From contig JAJNNQ010000013.1 in the NCBI GenBank assembly GCA_027886175.1, positions 248,001 through 312,000 on the forward strand: a stretch of 64,000 nucleotides of DNA, read 5' to 3'. A program made the translations under genes and the position numbers. The notes beneath the pieces were generated by a model. That model ran no database searches. It was not told where the DNA came from and was given only the letters and a program-made list of their open reading frames with translations. This document shows, one piece after another, positions 33,501 to 45,541 of this stretch. This DNA is from Phylloscopus collybita (Eukaryota > Chordata > Aves > Passeriformes > Phylloscopidae). How positions within the stretch are numbered: position 1 is the first letter of the stretch; every line of letters begins with the position of its first letter.

Positions 33501-35026
33501 CAAGTAATACTTGACTTTTGGAAACAGAATGGGCTGAGTTTGTTGATGTTTGCAAAGCAGATTGAGACTTCAAATCACTTTCTAAGCACTAAGTATTATA
33601 TTTGACCTGAGTCAAAGTTAGAGCTGAGGTTAGATCAAGTGGAAAGTGAATAAGCAATGCCAAGAATAAAATTTTCTGAGAAAATGCAGGGTTTATTTTT
33701 AGGATAAGTAAGTGGAGGTGATTAAAATAAACTGCAGGATTAAGTAGTTGCTAAAGGAATTATCTTTGTACTATGAACACTTTTGATCTCTTCTCGTTTT
33801 AGTACAGTTAAAAAAAATTACAATGCTTTTTAGCCATTTACTGTAATAATCCTTTACCTTCTGAACCAGCTGCTTGGAAAAACCAAAACAGATCATAGGC
33901 TGGAAGCTTGTGCAGAAGCACCCAATGAAACTGAGAAAGATGTGCTGGGTACAGCCATGATTGACTGTGGTTGGAGACTTATCCAGAGGCTGTCCTTTGG
34001 CACATTGTTTCCCAATATCCAAGTACCAGTGCCACATGTACTGATTGCTGAAAATTACTATACTTGGTCTGAACATCGCCTGAGCTAGGCTGATCCTAAC
34101 TTCCACATTGGTACAACTGGTTGGAGAGAGATTGTGCTGATTCTGTCACATTTTACATTCCCCCTACTCCCGAGCTAATCTGAGAGGGGAAACTGACATT
34201 TCAAAGGAACTGATTTCTGATTTCAGTATCAGCTAGGGCAGTCTGTGCATGAAAGATCACAGAATCTGCATTTCTGACCCTTTCCCAATTTTGTTAATTG
34301 CCTCTACTCAGATGGTTACTCATGTTCTCTACCAGAATTTACCAATATTGGGAATCTTCCGTCAGCTCTTTTCTGTTGTACCTAATGCCTTTGTGTAGTG
34401 TTTGAATTGTAGACCTTAGACTATTGACAGGTATGGATATGAAACCCAATCTATGTCTGTACTGCAAGGGACGGTGTGGATACGGGCTGGGTAGGAAATT
34501 CCAGTTCATTTTACCCTGACTTTCAAAATCTGTATGTCATTTAACCATTAGTCTATTTAATAATTTCATTTACAGATACATCATTTAGCAACAGTTTGTT
34601 TTTATTTCTTTAACAATATATTTTGAGTACCTTTATAGGTCTGACTCCTTCTTAATGAACAAAATAAATGCTCTAGAGCTTTAAAAGTCATGGGAACAAC
34701 ATATTTTTTTATAAGTGTGGATGTATGAGTGTATTACTGAAAGCAATTCATTCTTTGGATTTGGCATAAAGTGAGCTGATTTGATTTGTTTTTACAGCCA
34801 CATGCTACAGGCAAAGAACAAAATTTTAAAAGGAAAGGAACATATTGCTCCTGAGATAGGATAATGTATTTAAATAAGAGGCAGACCATTCAATCAAGGC
34901 TGGCATAATTCCAAGCAGCTCTTATCTCAAAAATTGGAAGTTTTCATGGTTTGCTGCTTGTTGCCCTCTTCAAAACAAAACAGAAAAGAAAATGGAAAAT
35001 TAATGTCATTATCTCAATGCAGATTC

Positions 35027-35066
35027 TTGGTTTGGTTTGGTTTGGTTTGGTTTGGTTTGGTTTGGT
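35027..35066. repeat. (TTTGG)n microsatellite
   Basis: Eight nearly perfect tandem TTTGG pentamers, followed by TTGGTTGC. The + strand has regularly spaced GG pairs; the copy number is likely polymorphic. Confidence 0.95.
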
Positions 35067-36185
35067 TGGTTGCTTGTGGCTTTGGGTTTTTTGTTTGCAT
35101 TCCAGGACTGCAAAAGTACAGTTGCCTAGGGGATGCCACTTGAATTTATGTTATAAAACTTAAACTATCAAGATCTATTGGGGAAGAGACGTTTCTAGAA
35201 GACCCAGACAACAACCAGTAGTGACTCCTGACTCCATATTGTAAGACTCGGTGATACTGGACCCTGGTGGATGTTATGGCACTTTGCCCTTACCTAACTG
35301 AATCCTGCAGTTTTCTAGCACTCTAAAGCCTCAGGATCTGGAATCATGAAAGGGATAAAGGGGCTTGAAAAATTAAAATTATTTCCTTGGCTGAATTTTT
35401 AGAACGTTCTTAGAGTGGTGTTTAAGACATCTTGTCAGAGATCTAGAACGAGTGTAACAAATCTGTTGACAGGTGGGATTATTATTCTGAGAACCACTGT
35501 GAGCATCCATCTGAAATCTTTGACGCATGAAGAAGCCTGAAAGCTGCTTTTTCTTAGGAGCTTTATGGCTTTGACTGACACTGTTGAAAGGTTTAGCTTA
35601 ACCCATTTAATCATCCATTATTCTTAAAACTATTATTATGACAGTAGTTTCTCAAGTGTGGACCAGGCATGCAGGAACAGCTGGTGTGTATCTCAAAATG
35701 CTTTTAACCTAAGTGTGAATATGCTGCTGTGAAGCATCTAAATAATAAGCCACTGTCTTTTTAGAACTCTGACTATCACCTTTTATTGAGTGTGCTGTTG
35801 ATTTCTGCCTGGGCTACTTAACTTATTAGCACAATAACAGCAGGAAGATTAACACTAGAGCAAAACCAACAGTTTTCCAGAGCCTTAGAAGATGGAGTCA
35901 AGACTTCCCCTACTACTACTCCAACAAGTAGCAAACTCCAACAACACAAGCAAAATTTTGGCAGTAGTATTAGATGTATTAGGTCAGTGAAGGCTTCACA
36001 ACTTTCAGTGCAAACCCATCCAGTTCTCAAATCTACAGCCAAGCTTCATCAACACAAACTGCAAATGAACACAACCCATGCCAAAGTTTCAGAACCTCTG
36101 TGACTGGGTCTTCAGAAGTTGATGAGTTATTCTATTGAGTCCAAACCGTTCTACTTCTCTTCCACTTCCTTTACAACTTCTGTAC

Positions 36186-36226
36186 TTTTTTTTTTTATTT
36201 ATTTTTTTTTTATTTTTTTTTTTTTT
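36186..36226. repeat. T-rich low-complexity tract
   Basis: About 41 bp of T interrupted only by single A residues (T-runs separated by ATTTA), preceding AATAATCC. Could be the poly-A tail of a minus-strand retroposon, but no body is recognisable on its left. Confidence 0.8.
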
Positions 36227-39200
36227 AATAATCCAAAGCATCATGAAGATATTGAACATTTTTGAAGGCAGTTTTCTCTGGATTCATCTCACCTCTGAAT
36301 AATTTATTAGACTGTTTGATAAAAAAACAGTCACAGTACATGCATTAGTGACATACTAATAGTAAAAAGATAATGAACCTAGAGACTCTTCCCTGAGTTT
36401 GATAACATCCTTTCTCATCAGTTTCAGCCTTTCCAGATGTTTTTCCTCCCCTTACCCTTAAAAACTAGGAAGTACTTGCAAGTCTGTGTGTTTTCCAGTT
36501 TAGATTCCAGTCATTCTTTAGTTTTGTCTCCTTTCAGCCAAGAGACCAGGACCATTTTATGGTTTCTTATGCTGTAAACAAATAAATTCAAACTAATTTT
36601 GAAAATCCATTCTAATTGTGTATACCAAAATATGCACAAAGTGCACAAAGGCTCTGCTCAGGCAGACTGAGAAGAGAGCTCTAAAAAGAAGCAGTGTGAA
36701 GTATGTAAATGTGCAGGTAAAAATATTAGATAAGTGCCTAAAATCTAGATATTATCTATTATAATAGATTAGATATTATTTTAATAGAGCAGTTCCAGTG
36801 CCTCGGAGGTTGCCTTATTCGTCAGCTGAAGGACTGCAATCCATGAGTTTTGACAACAGAGTTAAGACTCAGAACACCAATAGTGATCAAAATATGAAAG
36901 GAGAAGTGTTCCTTTGAAACTACTTTCTCATTGAATTTAATCTAGACTAGGTGAGAACAGAATGAACATCTGATGGCATGCAAAGGAGGCTCTTCTGAAC
37001 TATGGTGACTTCTTTACTGCAGCCTATGGCTAATGTAGCCATTTTTGTTTGGTTAGTTATATTTACTGAATGCACACCCATATATTATTTTGCCCAATGC
37101 TGGTGTTAATCCTATATTTTTAATAGCAGGTCAGGACATAAATAAAATTGGTAACCTAACATCCAGTTATGGCAATTGAACATGAAGAAAAATGACAGCC
37201 TGCTTCATTCAAGCCTTTGATCTATTCCCATATCTCTTTTGCTTTTTCAGGAAAGTTTTAATACATTTATCTTTGAAAAAATATAAGGCTCCAAGAGAAA
37301 GGGAACAGACAAATGACCTATTATACAAATTCACTGAAAAACACATAGTGTGCATCTACTTTATATTGAAATACAAACAGAACTCCATGTAAGGGTATTC
37401 CAACTGATAAAATCTTTGCACCACAAGAGTGTGGTTTGAATCTTGAGTAAACTGACAGTTTTCAGTATGCCAGCTCATTTTCTTGCTGTCCATCCTGATC
37501 TTTGGTCACCCCAGTGGCCTTTCACCATTTTCACTTTCCTAAGACCTGAGGGATTACTTCTCAGAGCTCTCTGAAATAGATGGGTCTGATGTCCCTAATA
37601 ACTTGGATGAGTTGCTTTTATCTGCCTTTCAGACCTTTGTAAGTTTGATATTTCTGCAGGAAAATAGTTCTATAAAGAAATGAAGGACAGGTACGAGGGC
37701 CAAGCAGGGCGGGCTTTAATCTCATTGACTGAATTCATAGTGAGTGCATTAAGAATCAAGGTAAATCAGAGGTAGCCCTCCCCCTCTAATATCCAAGACA
37801 ATTGTGGCATGAATGGTGAACACAAATCCTAAATCCTGACTATTTTGGCACAAAATATCTAGGAATCAATCAAATAGCAAAGTAGCTGGAGATTGAGAAG
37901 AATGACTCCAAGCCTCCTGCACAGAGTGGGATTTAACTTGATGAAGTATTTGATACATCACCTTTCAACAATTTAGTTTCCCCCTACAATTTTCTTCTTC
38001 CTGAGTGGAAGAACAAGTTTCTTTAGCTATTTGAGCAGAAGTTGAGAAGCCTATTCTTTTCTAGTCACAATATTCTGGAGTACTGTGGATGCAAAAATGC
38101 TGTGGTAAGGCCATCATCAAAATAGTAGTCTTCTGAACTTTGGGAAGATAGTTTGTAGGGCTTTGATAAGATCAATTTTTTTTTTCTATCAAACAGCTCT
38201 ACTAGGTTTGTTGTTTTGTTTTTTTTTTTTTCTAACTAGAAAGAAGAATCCCCATCACTGCCTCAAACACTCTCTTTCCACCAGATCCAAACACAAGCTT
38301 TTCTGAGCTCAAGGTAAATTTGTTCAAAAGGTATTAAATTTCCATAATGCATTTCCCTAGAACTTTTGACAACTCAGGCTCAGCATTTTTGGTGTGGTCT
38401 TTTTGTTGGTGCTGCATCAAGGGCACCAATTTGCTGCATCATTTGCTAGCCATGCTATGATGTGCTTTAATCTGACAACATGTTAACAAACTAATGACAT
38501 TAGCTCCCCAGTAGTTTCCAGAATTACAGCACCAGCTGCACTCTGGGTGACTAAATATACTCCTTCATCTATTGTAGCAGCTAGATGTGAATTACAGACA
38601 TGTAGTGTTTGGGCTGTAACTTGGCTTTCGAGATAGCACCCACATTCAAATGAGGGTTTTAAGCAATCTCTGACTTCAATGATGGTATTTTTTTTTTTTA
38701 ATATTGCACCTAATAAATGGAGTGAAATATCTCCAATTTGCTATTGATTTCCAGCATGAAGCAGCCAGCCAAATCAGATGAGAGCAATTTGCCAGCTGCT
38801 GTTGAGCACTAAATATTATTCCCAAAATGTCATGTTCCTTTGCGTGCTTCTCTGGAAGAAGCTGTCAATATTTTCATCAGGAGGCTGGTTCTAAATTCAC
38901 TTCAGTGGCCAGGGTTTCCTTGGGGCATTTGGCCCCTGTGAATTAGCAATTAAGTTGCCCCCCCGGAACACATGCCCAGAGATTTCCAGCCATTCCCTTC
39001 TAGCTTGTAAGTGAGAAACTTGGTTGGCTTGTTATCCAGTGTTCGAACAGCTGAGGGAGAATACTCTAGGTAGAAATGAAGCGAAGGAGGGAAACTCAGT
39101 GCCATATGAGAATCGAGACATTTATTTTTCCTGACATGAATCAGTGATTTAAACAGTACTCTAGGCACACATACTGAATTATGATGCTAGAGGTGTGACA

Positions 39201-40122
39201 GCAGCTTTGTAATTGTTTATCAATCACTTTAGAAAGGCAGCTCAGTGTCTGATGAAGGTTCTTGGAAGGTTTGTTCTTAATTTATTGCAGCTCGGATTGA
39301 GAGAATGTTGTAATACATGGACACATTTTCCCCTGCCTACCACCTTTTTTCAATCTGAATTTTGTCCTACAAGGTTAAGTAATCTGAGCATACTGCCTCC
39401 ATAAACATCCTCTCTTGTATACATGCTTTATCACCACCTATCTTGCTGTTCCTCACTTATGAATTTATACCCACAAAAAAGAGTAGTTCCCACCCAGCTG
39501 TCCACTATATGAGGGTATGTTTTCTTTGGGGAACTTTGAGATAACAAAGAGAAATGACCACAGGAAAGAACACATTCAGCACTATGTAGAATACATAGGA
39601 ATTTAAAAATATTTTTTTAAATGGTCCTTTTTTTTTTTTTTCTCAAATCTCTCCCTATGCACAGCTTATCTCAGCCTTTTCTTTTTCTTAAAAAACTCTT
39701 GCAGCTTGAACACAAAAGCAGGCACCTCTCAATGGAGTTCTTAAAAAGACATCTGGGCCAAATTAACCTGACTAGGAGGAAAGCAGCAGCACAATAAGCA
39801 GGCCATCTGTTTCCAAGGTTGTGTTCCTTGTCAACCTTGGCATTAAATGTTGCTAATTGTGTAGTGGTGGAAAGAGGGATAATGTTTGCTGCCCCAGAAA
39901 AACCAAGTTTCTCAAGATAGTTCTTTATCAGTATAGAGGTATAAATATTGCAGTTGTAGATACCAAAATATAGTTTCAAAATATGATCATTTGGTCTGTT
40001 AGAATGTTAGGAAGCTATTTTCCAATGTGAAATGTGATATCAAGATATTTTTTGTAAAGGCAATCATATTAAAGTTCATGTGTTTTCCATGCACTACTCA
40101 GACCTAAGGACATCTGAGAAAT

Positions 40123-40490
40123 AGAATCACAGAATCATAGAATGGCTGGGTTGAAAGGGACCTTTAGGAGTCGTCTAGTCCAAAGTCTCTGGAATGAGTA
40201 GGGAAATCTTCAACTAGATCAGGTTGCTCAGAGCCCTGTCCAGCCTGACCTTGAATATTTCCAGGGATAAGATATCTACCACTTCTTACAGGACAGCCTG
40301 TTCAGTGTTTTCACCTTCATCATAGAAAATTTTTTCCTTACATTTTGTCTAAATCTACCCTCTTTTCATTTTAGACCATTACTCCTTGTCCTATCACAAC
40401 AGCCTCTACTGGAAAGTCTGTTCCCATCTGTCTTATTTATTTCTGATAAATATTATTTATTTCCCATCTGTCCCTTTAAGTTTTGTTAAG
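40123..40490 (-). mobile_element. CR1 LINE fragment, 5'-truncated, minus strand
   Basis: On the + strand the block starts AGAATCACAGAATCATAGAATGG, the reverse complement of the CR1 3' terminus with its short ATTCTATG-type terminal repeat. It continues with GGGTTGAAAGGGACCTTTAGG, GGTTGCTCAGAGCCCTGTCCAGCCTGACC and TTAGACCATTACTCCTTGTCCTATCAC, all hallmarks of the avian CR1 3' region. The element is on the minus strand, with its 3' end at 40123 and truncation near 40490. It contains no intact reverse-transcriptase frame. A small internal duplication (CCCATCTGT near 40424 and 40463) lies near the truncated end. No target-site duplication is expected for CR1. This is the strongest single indicator of avian origin. 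Confidence 0.92.
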
Positions 40491-43400
40491 CAGCAAATAG
40501 AGGGGCACCAACAAAGGTACCACTGGAAACAGAAGAATAAGCTCTAATTTTGCAATCACTTGGGCAGGGAAGCAGGGTAGATCATTACTCTGTCTATCTT
40601 TTACTGCTGTTTGGTTTCCTGTGCCTCAGAGCAAGTCTCATGGATGCCAGGACTGAGCTGTGCATGAAAACCAAGCAGATGCCATATGTTTACAAGTTAC
40701 ATAAACTTGTACATTTATCTAGCTACACAGGGATTACAATTTCTCCTTGTCTCCTTCAAAATGCACATGTAGTGCTACTATGAGGAAGCCATTTGGATAG
40801 CAATCTAGGACTTATGTGATTGTAGAGAGGATCCAACAAGTTTGAGGAGCTGAAGACATGTCCCTGCTGCCCAGTTCAAGGTCTGGCCACCTGGTTCTGT
40901 TTGCCATCTGGTTGAATATCCATTATGGCAGATCCCAGCTCTCTGTTATTGAGTTGTCTTACTGTCTGGCTAAAACCAGCAAGAGGCTTTGAAGCAACTG
41001 GTTAAGCCTAAATCTGTGCACAGGGATTCTAGAGACAGGAAGGCAGTCAGTGTTTTGATGGTGCTGTCGCATTTGTATGCATTGACGGTCTCTGCTCCCA
41101 AAAATCAAATTGGTTCATAGCCTGAGAGCATTTTTGGGCTCTATTGCTTCTTGATACACAAATTCCTTCCAATGCCAGAAAGGGATTTTTCCATCTGTAG
41201 TTGAGAAAGGGACTGTGTATCTCTTTCTCTGGCCATTTTACTGAACCAATACCTCATCCTGTATTAGAAAGCATGCATGAACCATAAAAATCCAAGTGGT
41301 CCAGAACAAACCAGATGTCTCCTGGAGCAATATCACTGGATGGAGGTGTATCTGCTGAACACTCCATGCATTGTATTTAACACGAGTTGATCTGAAGACG
41401 TTAATCTTCATCATGGCATCATACTACTATTGAACTGTGGTGGTGTCAGGGACTGCAGGACCAGGCTCCTTCTGTCAAGCTTTCTATCAAGCCCATAATC
41501 AGGCTGGTAAAACTTAAGTATTTTCGCTTAATTCTCTTCTGTCCTGGAAATCCTATCTCCGTTAGAGAGTCCCTAGGTCATCTCATAAACAATGGGAATA
41601 CAGTTTTATCTCCTCCTCCTGCTCACCACATGTATTACTACTTTCAAGAAGGGTTTTTGGAGGCCCTCTAGAAGAAGAGAGAGAACCACACTTGCCTTTC
41701 TGACTCTGCATTTTCAATTCCTTGAAATAACACTGAGGAGGATTGTTTTGCAGAGAATATTAAAAAAAATATTGTAAGATTAGAAATGGTTTGTCAGTTG
41801 CTTGAGCTAATATGTGCACTCAGTCTGAATTCTGTAGAATAACCTTTTTCTCATTAAGTGTAGCATTTTAATTAATTAAATTTATATCCAGCACTGCCTT
41901 GGACTTTACTGAGGATAATTTGCTTAGAAGAGTTAGACCTTCAAGCTATAGGAATCACACATTGCAGTTAATTAAAACATGTTAGTAACACTGTTATTAA
42001 TCAGAAATTATAGTATTACCCTTGAAGACTCTTGCTTAATATTTATATATTAACATTTCAGCTAGTAATGAATTGACCTTCCAAATAAATATAGCCTAAG
42101 ACAATACATTAATATGTTGTGTGTTAATATCCAGTGCATTGACTCCTTCCTTTTAACTGATCTTCACCTTCAGAAATATATTGTTAGGAAAAATAGAAAA
42201 AAATGGTATCTTGAAATATTTGGTCCAAAGTAAAGAATGGTTCCAAACTAACTCCTTACAACATTTTAGCTTCACCTTCAGAGGCTCTTCTGTAGCCAAG
42301 TGAGCCCAAAGAGATCTCTACATGCACACAGTGATAGTTATATCTGTTGGCATGATAGCTCTTGGTCATGCAGCCTTGGGAAATAAAAGGCAAGGAACCT
42401 CTCTAAAATGGAAAACCTTTCATGTTAAGAAAATAACATGTCTAATAGGCAAGAATTAAAACAACTGAAAATAAATTCTTCTTTTCCAAAGTTTGCTTCC
42501 AAAACCTGCATACAGGCTTAGAAAATCATCTGAAAACATCACAAAATTTTTCATTTTAAAAAGATTAAACCTGAGATTCTATTTTAGATACTTTAAACAC
42601 TGCAGTAGTTAAGCATCCATTGTAGAGGGGAGAGGAAGCATACCACAAAAAGGTGAAGACTTTCTGACTTGCTGAGTTTTAAAATTAAAATGGTGGGTTT
42701 TCTTGGATGTGAAAATGGAATCTTTTTCATATTTTCTGATCTTGAATCTATTTTTCCCCAGAATGTTTTTATCTGGTGTTTCTTCAATTTAAGCATTAAA
42801 CAAATGTGAACAACACTTCCTAAGAAGGTATCTTCTTAAACATCTTTATCCTCAGTAAACAGGATATTATCATCTAAAGGAGAACTAAGTTCACACATTG
42901 ACTGTATTAATTTCCCAAGTGATTAAAATGACATTTCTGTTTGTTGCATACAAGACCATTTCTTAGAGGGTATTGCAATGGTGTGTATTTTCAATAGAGC
43001 CCTCTGATCTATCTCTCCTGCTAGCTCCAGTGCTTTTGCTGAGATCACTACTGCCATGTGACAATTAATGAGGATTTTTTAAACACAAATTCAAGTGGTC
43101 TTGTCCTAATGGCCAGTACTGTATCCAACTTACTTGGTCAGAATAGCTACTCCTGCAGATTGCAGGGATGATGAGCATCACAGTTCAAGAACTGGCCTCG
43201 CTTGTGAAGCTCCATAAAATCTTAATGAGTTTTGTTATACATACCTATCAATTTTAAAACAGTCTGCCTTTTCTTCTCTTCCTCTTTAATATCACTGTCT
43301 TTATGTGCCCTCTGTTTTTACATAGCTCATTCAGCATATTTTTCCATGCCCCTCTACTTAATTCTATTTCTTTGTAATTATAATTTGGTTTTTGTTTATT

Positions 43401-44944
43401 ATATTTAAGGTTCAGTTCATTCCGTTTCTATTCACCATTTGTCACTGCTTGAGTCTTTGCTTTAAAAAACCACACCTGATTTGCATAAATAATTGCAGGC
43501 CCTGTCCTTTTGCCTCTCCCTTTCCCCAACTTGATCCTATTACTGAGCAGAATTATGTAAGGGTAAATTTCAACTAGTTCATCATCATTTCTGTATCTCC
43601 TTGATAAGAACATAGAAAACAAAGTGAATTTTTACCACCAGACCCCGCATTTTTTTTAAAAAAACCCTAAAATTCTCTTATCTCACTGTTTAAGATTGAG
43701 GTAACAAGTTCAAAAGTGTCTATAGCCCAATTTTTCCTTCTATCAATTCCTGTCTGTTAATATTCTCAGCATTTTCAGCTAACAAAGGTTAGCTGGACAT
43801 ATATTAAAAATTTAGAGCATTTCTGTCTTATAAAATCTAGGCCCATAGAGAACCCCAAGTATACACAAATCTGAATTTTCCTGTGAAGGCAAGAGTAACT
43901 GATTTGAGGCATCAGGGTCATGACTGAAGAGAAGGGAAAGAGTAAAGTATAAAAGGAGTTTCCACTGTTGGACCACTGAGATGCTCTTTCATATTCCAGG
44001 TCACCTTTTAAGAAAAGCTTCAAATATATTCAGATCCTCTGATATATTTCTTTTGGGATCTTAAAGTTTATCCCTCTGCTTGCAGCATACGTATCTTCTT
44101 CACTGAAGACAAAATAACTTGAGGTACAAAGAATATTTGACTTTCCAAAGAGATTTTCTGTATGTTTCAGAAATTATGTCAGCCATATTTTCTTCTCAAA
44201 TATTTTGTGCACAGTTTTTTGAGTCATTAAAGCTTTTTCTTCCTTACTTCAAAAGTAACCTACAAGCTTTTTAAGAACAAATGTATTCTCCTCCTGAGGT
44301 CCTGCTACTGTTGCTCTGAGGGCTCACCCAGCACAGTGCTGGGCAGTTCAATACAAGGTACAGGAGAAGATCAGCCACCCTCAGAGGATGAGGCTCAGTC
44401 CATGGGGAATACACATGGGGAATACTGCAGTCCATGGGGAAAACCCATTCAAAGTTTGATTTCAAGAGGTCTGAGCTACAAGAGCATTACTGCCTGTGTG
44501 TGTACTCTCCTTAGACACAACACACACACCAGCAAAACAAAAAAAAACCACAGGCATGTTTATTACATCTTATTTCTGGTACCTCTGCAAAAGACATTAA
44601 TAGAAATCACAGTTTCTGTTCTGGTGCCCAGGTGTCAGCTCTTTCTACTTCATCACTATTTTCTTCCAGAGCTGCCACCTCTGCTGCTGGTGGAAGAGTT
44701 TGGTATCTGGAAGTTACTGCCTACACAGAGCAGGCAATATTGATTTCAGAGGTAAATAGAGGAACAAACAAAATTGTTTGATACAGCTGTGGGTGATATC
44801 TATACCCCTCCTAGCCACACTTCCTTTATGGAAAAGGATTGATATTTGGTTCCCTGATATTAAAGTCTTCCTTGCCACCAAGTTTCAGTGGTGGTGCTCA
44901 TAGCACACTTTTACACTTCAGGGATCTTTCAGTCTTGTTTACTA
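40491..44944. other. Single-copy, apparently non-coding DNA
   Basis: No recognisable gene. Small items: a 17-bp palindrome CCCAGCACAGTGCTGGG at 44327-44343, local near-duplicates of CATGGGGAATAC around 44400-44440, and an AC-rich patch near 44515-44535. A 135-codon open frame at 44336-44743 overlaps this low-complexity material and resembles no known protein. Confidence 0.55.
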
Positions 44945-44949
44945 CAAGG
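44945..44949. repeat. Target-site duplication CAAGG, left copy
   Basis: CAAGG immediately precedes the LTR and recurs at 45537-45541 immediately after it. A 5-bp duplication is typical of ERVL-type (class III) insertions. Confidence 0.85.
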
Positions 44950-45536
44950 TGTACTGGTTTGAAAGCAAAACCAGTGAGACTCTCAGTCAGAGATTTAATA
45001 GAAGAAGAGAGGAAAGAAAGGTAAAATAAATGGAACGATACGACCTAACACCCTGTTGGTCAGGGTGTTTGAAGCAGTCCGGAAATCCTCCTGGAGCGGC
45101 AGATGTGGTTCCACTGGAGCAGAGATGATCCTAAGAGAGAAGGGTCCGGTGATGATGAGAAGGGTCCAGTCTTCCTCCAGGAATCCAGATGAGATTTTCT
45201 TGTCAAAGCAGTGATTCCTGTAGAAACATCTGGTAGCTCATCTCCTCTGAGAGTTCAGTGGATAGAAGCTGCTCGTGAGGTCTCAAACCCTGGATTATAT
45301 CCAGGTGGGAATGTTTGGCTCCTCCCCCTGGGCGGAGCATCTCACAATGGGATGATTTCATCCTGAGTCATGCAGTGGGTCCTTGATGGCCCATTAAACA
45401 GAGATAACTTCTTCTGGGAAGGCATTGTTGGGCTCATTAACAGAAGATAAGGAAAACACTGCCCCACCTTGGCTCCAATGGCTCATGGGGATAGAATACA
45501 TACCCTGGGCACAATTTTACATTGTAACCTAGGACA
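44950..45536 (-). mobile_element. Solo LTR of an endogenous retrovirus (ERVL-like), minus strand
   Basis: A 587-bp element read on the minus strand starts TGTCCTAGG and ends CCAGTACA, giving the TG...CA termini of an LTR. It is bounded by a perfect 5-bp duplication (CAAGG). On the minus strand a GC-box region (CTCCGCCCAGGGGGAGG, 45322-45338) lies upstream of a TATA-like GGATATAATCC (45292-45302). A polyadenylation signal ATTAAA sits at 44994-44999, about 45 bp before the 3' end. No internal viral sequence adjoins it, so it is a solo LTR left by LTR-LTR recombination. The intact duplication and promoter motifs suggest moderate age. I believe it belongs to the passerine ERVL LTR group; the exact subfamily cannot be named without a library search. 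Confidence 0.85.
45292..45302 (-). promoter_or_regulatory. TATA-like element of the solo LTR
   Basis: GGATATAATCC on the minus strand, about 25 bp downstream of a GC-rich box, in the expected U3 arrangement. Current activity is unknown. Confidence 0.55.
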
Positions 45537-45541
45537 CAAGG
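45537..45541. repeat. Target-site duplication CAAGG, right copy
   Basis: Matches 44945-44949 exactly. Confidence 0.85.

Larger units (their letters stand above)
26818..40122. other. Single-copy, apparently non-coding DNA
   Basis: AT-rich sequence with no recognisable exon chain, RNA gene or long mobile element. Contents noted: an A19 run (27065-27083), a short GATT run (27545-27562), a TTTGG microsatellite (35027-35066), a T-rich low-complexity tract (36186-36226), T runs near 38217 and 39628, and a motif-rich stretch at 38740-38960. The longest open frame, about 111 codons on the minus strand (33771-34106), matches no family I recognise and has no splice or promoter context I can defend. 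Confidence 0.6.

Noticed and set aside
33771..34106. 111-codon minus-strand open frame as a gene
   Set aside because: No recognisable domain, promoter, splice or polyadenylation context; length is within chance expectation for 37 kb of AT-rich DNA.
44336..44743. 135-codon plus-strand open frame as a gene
   Set aside because: Built partly from local near-duplicates and AC-rich low complexity; no family resemblance.
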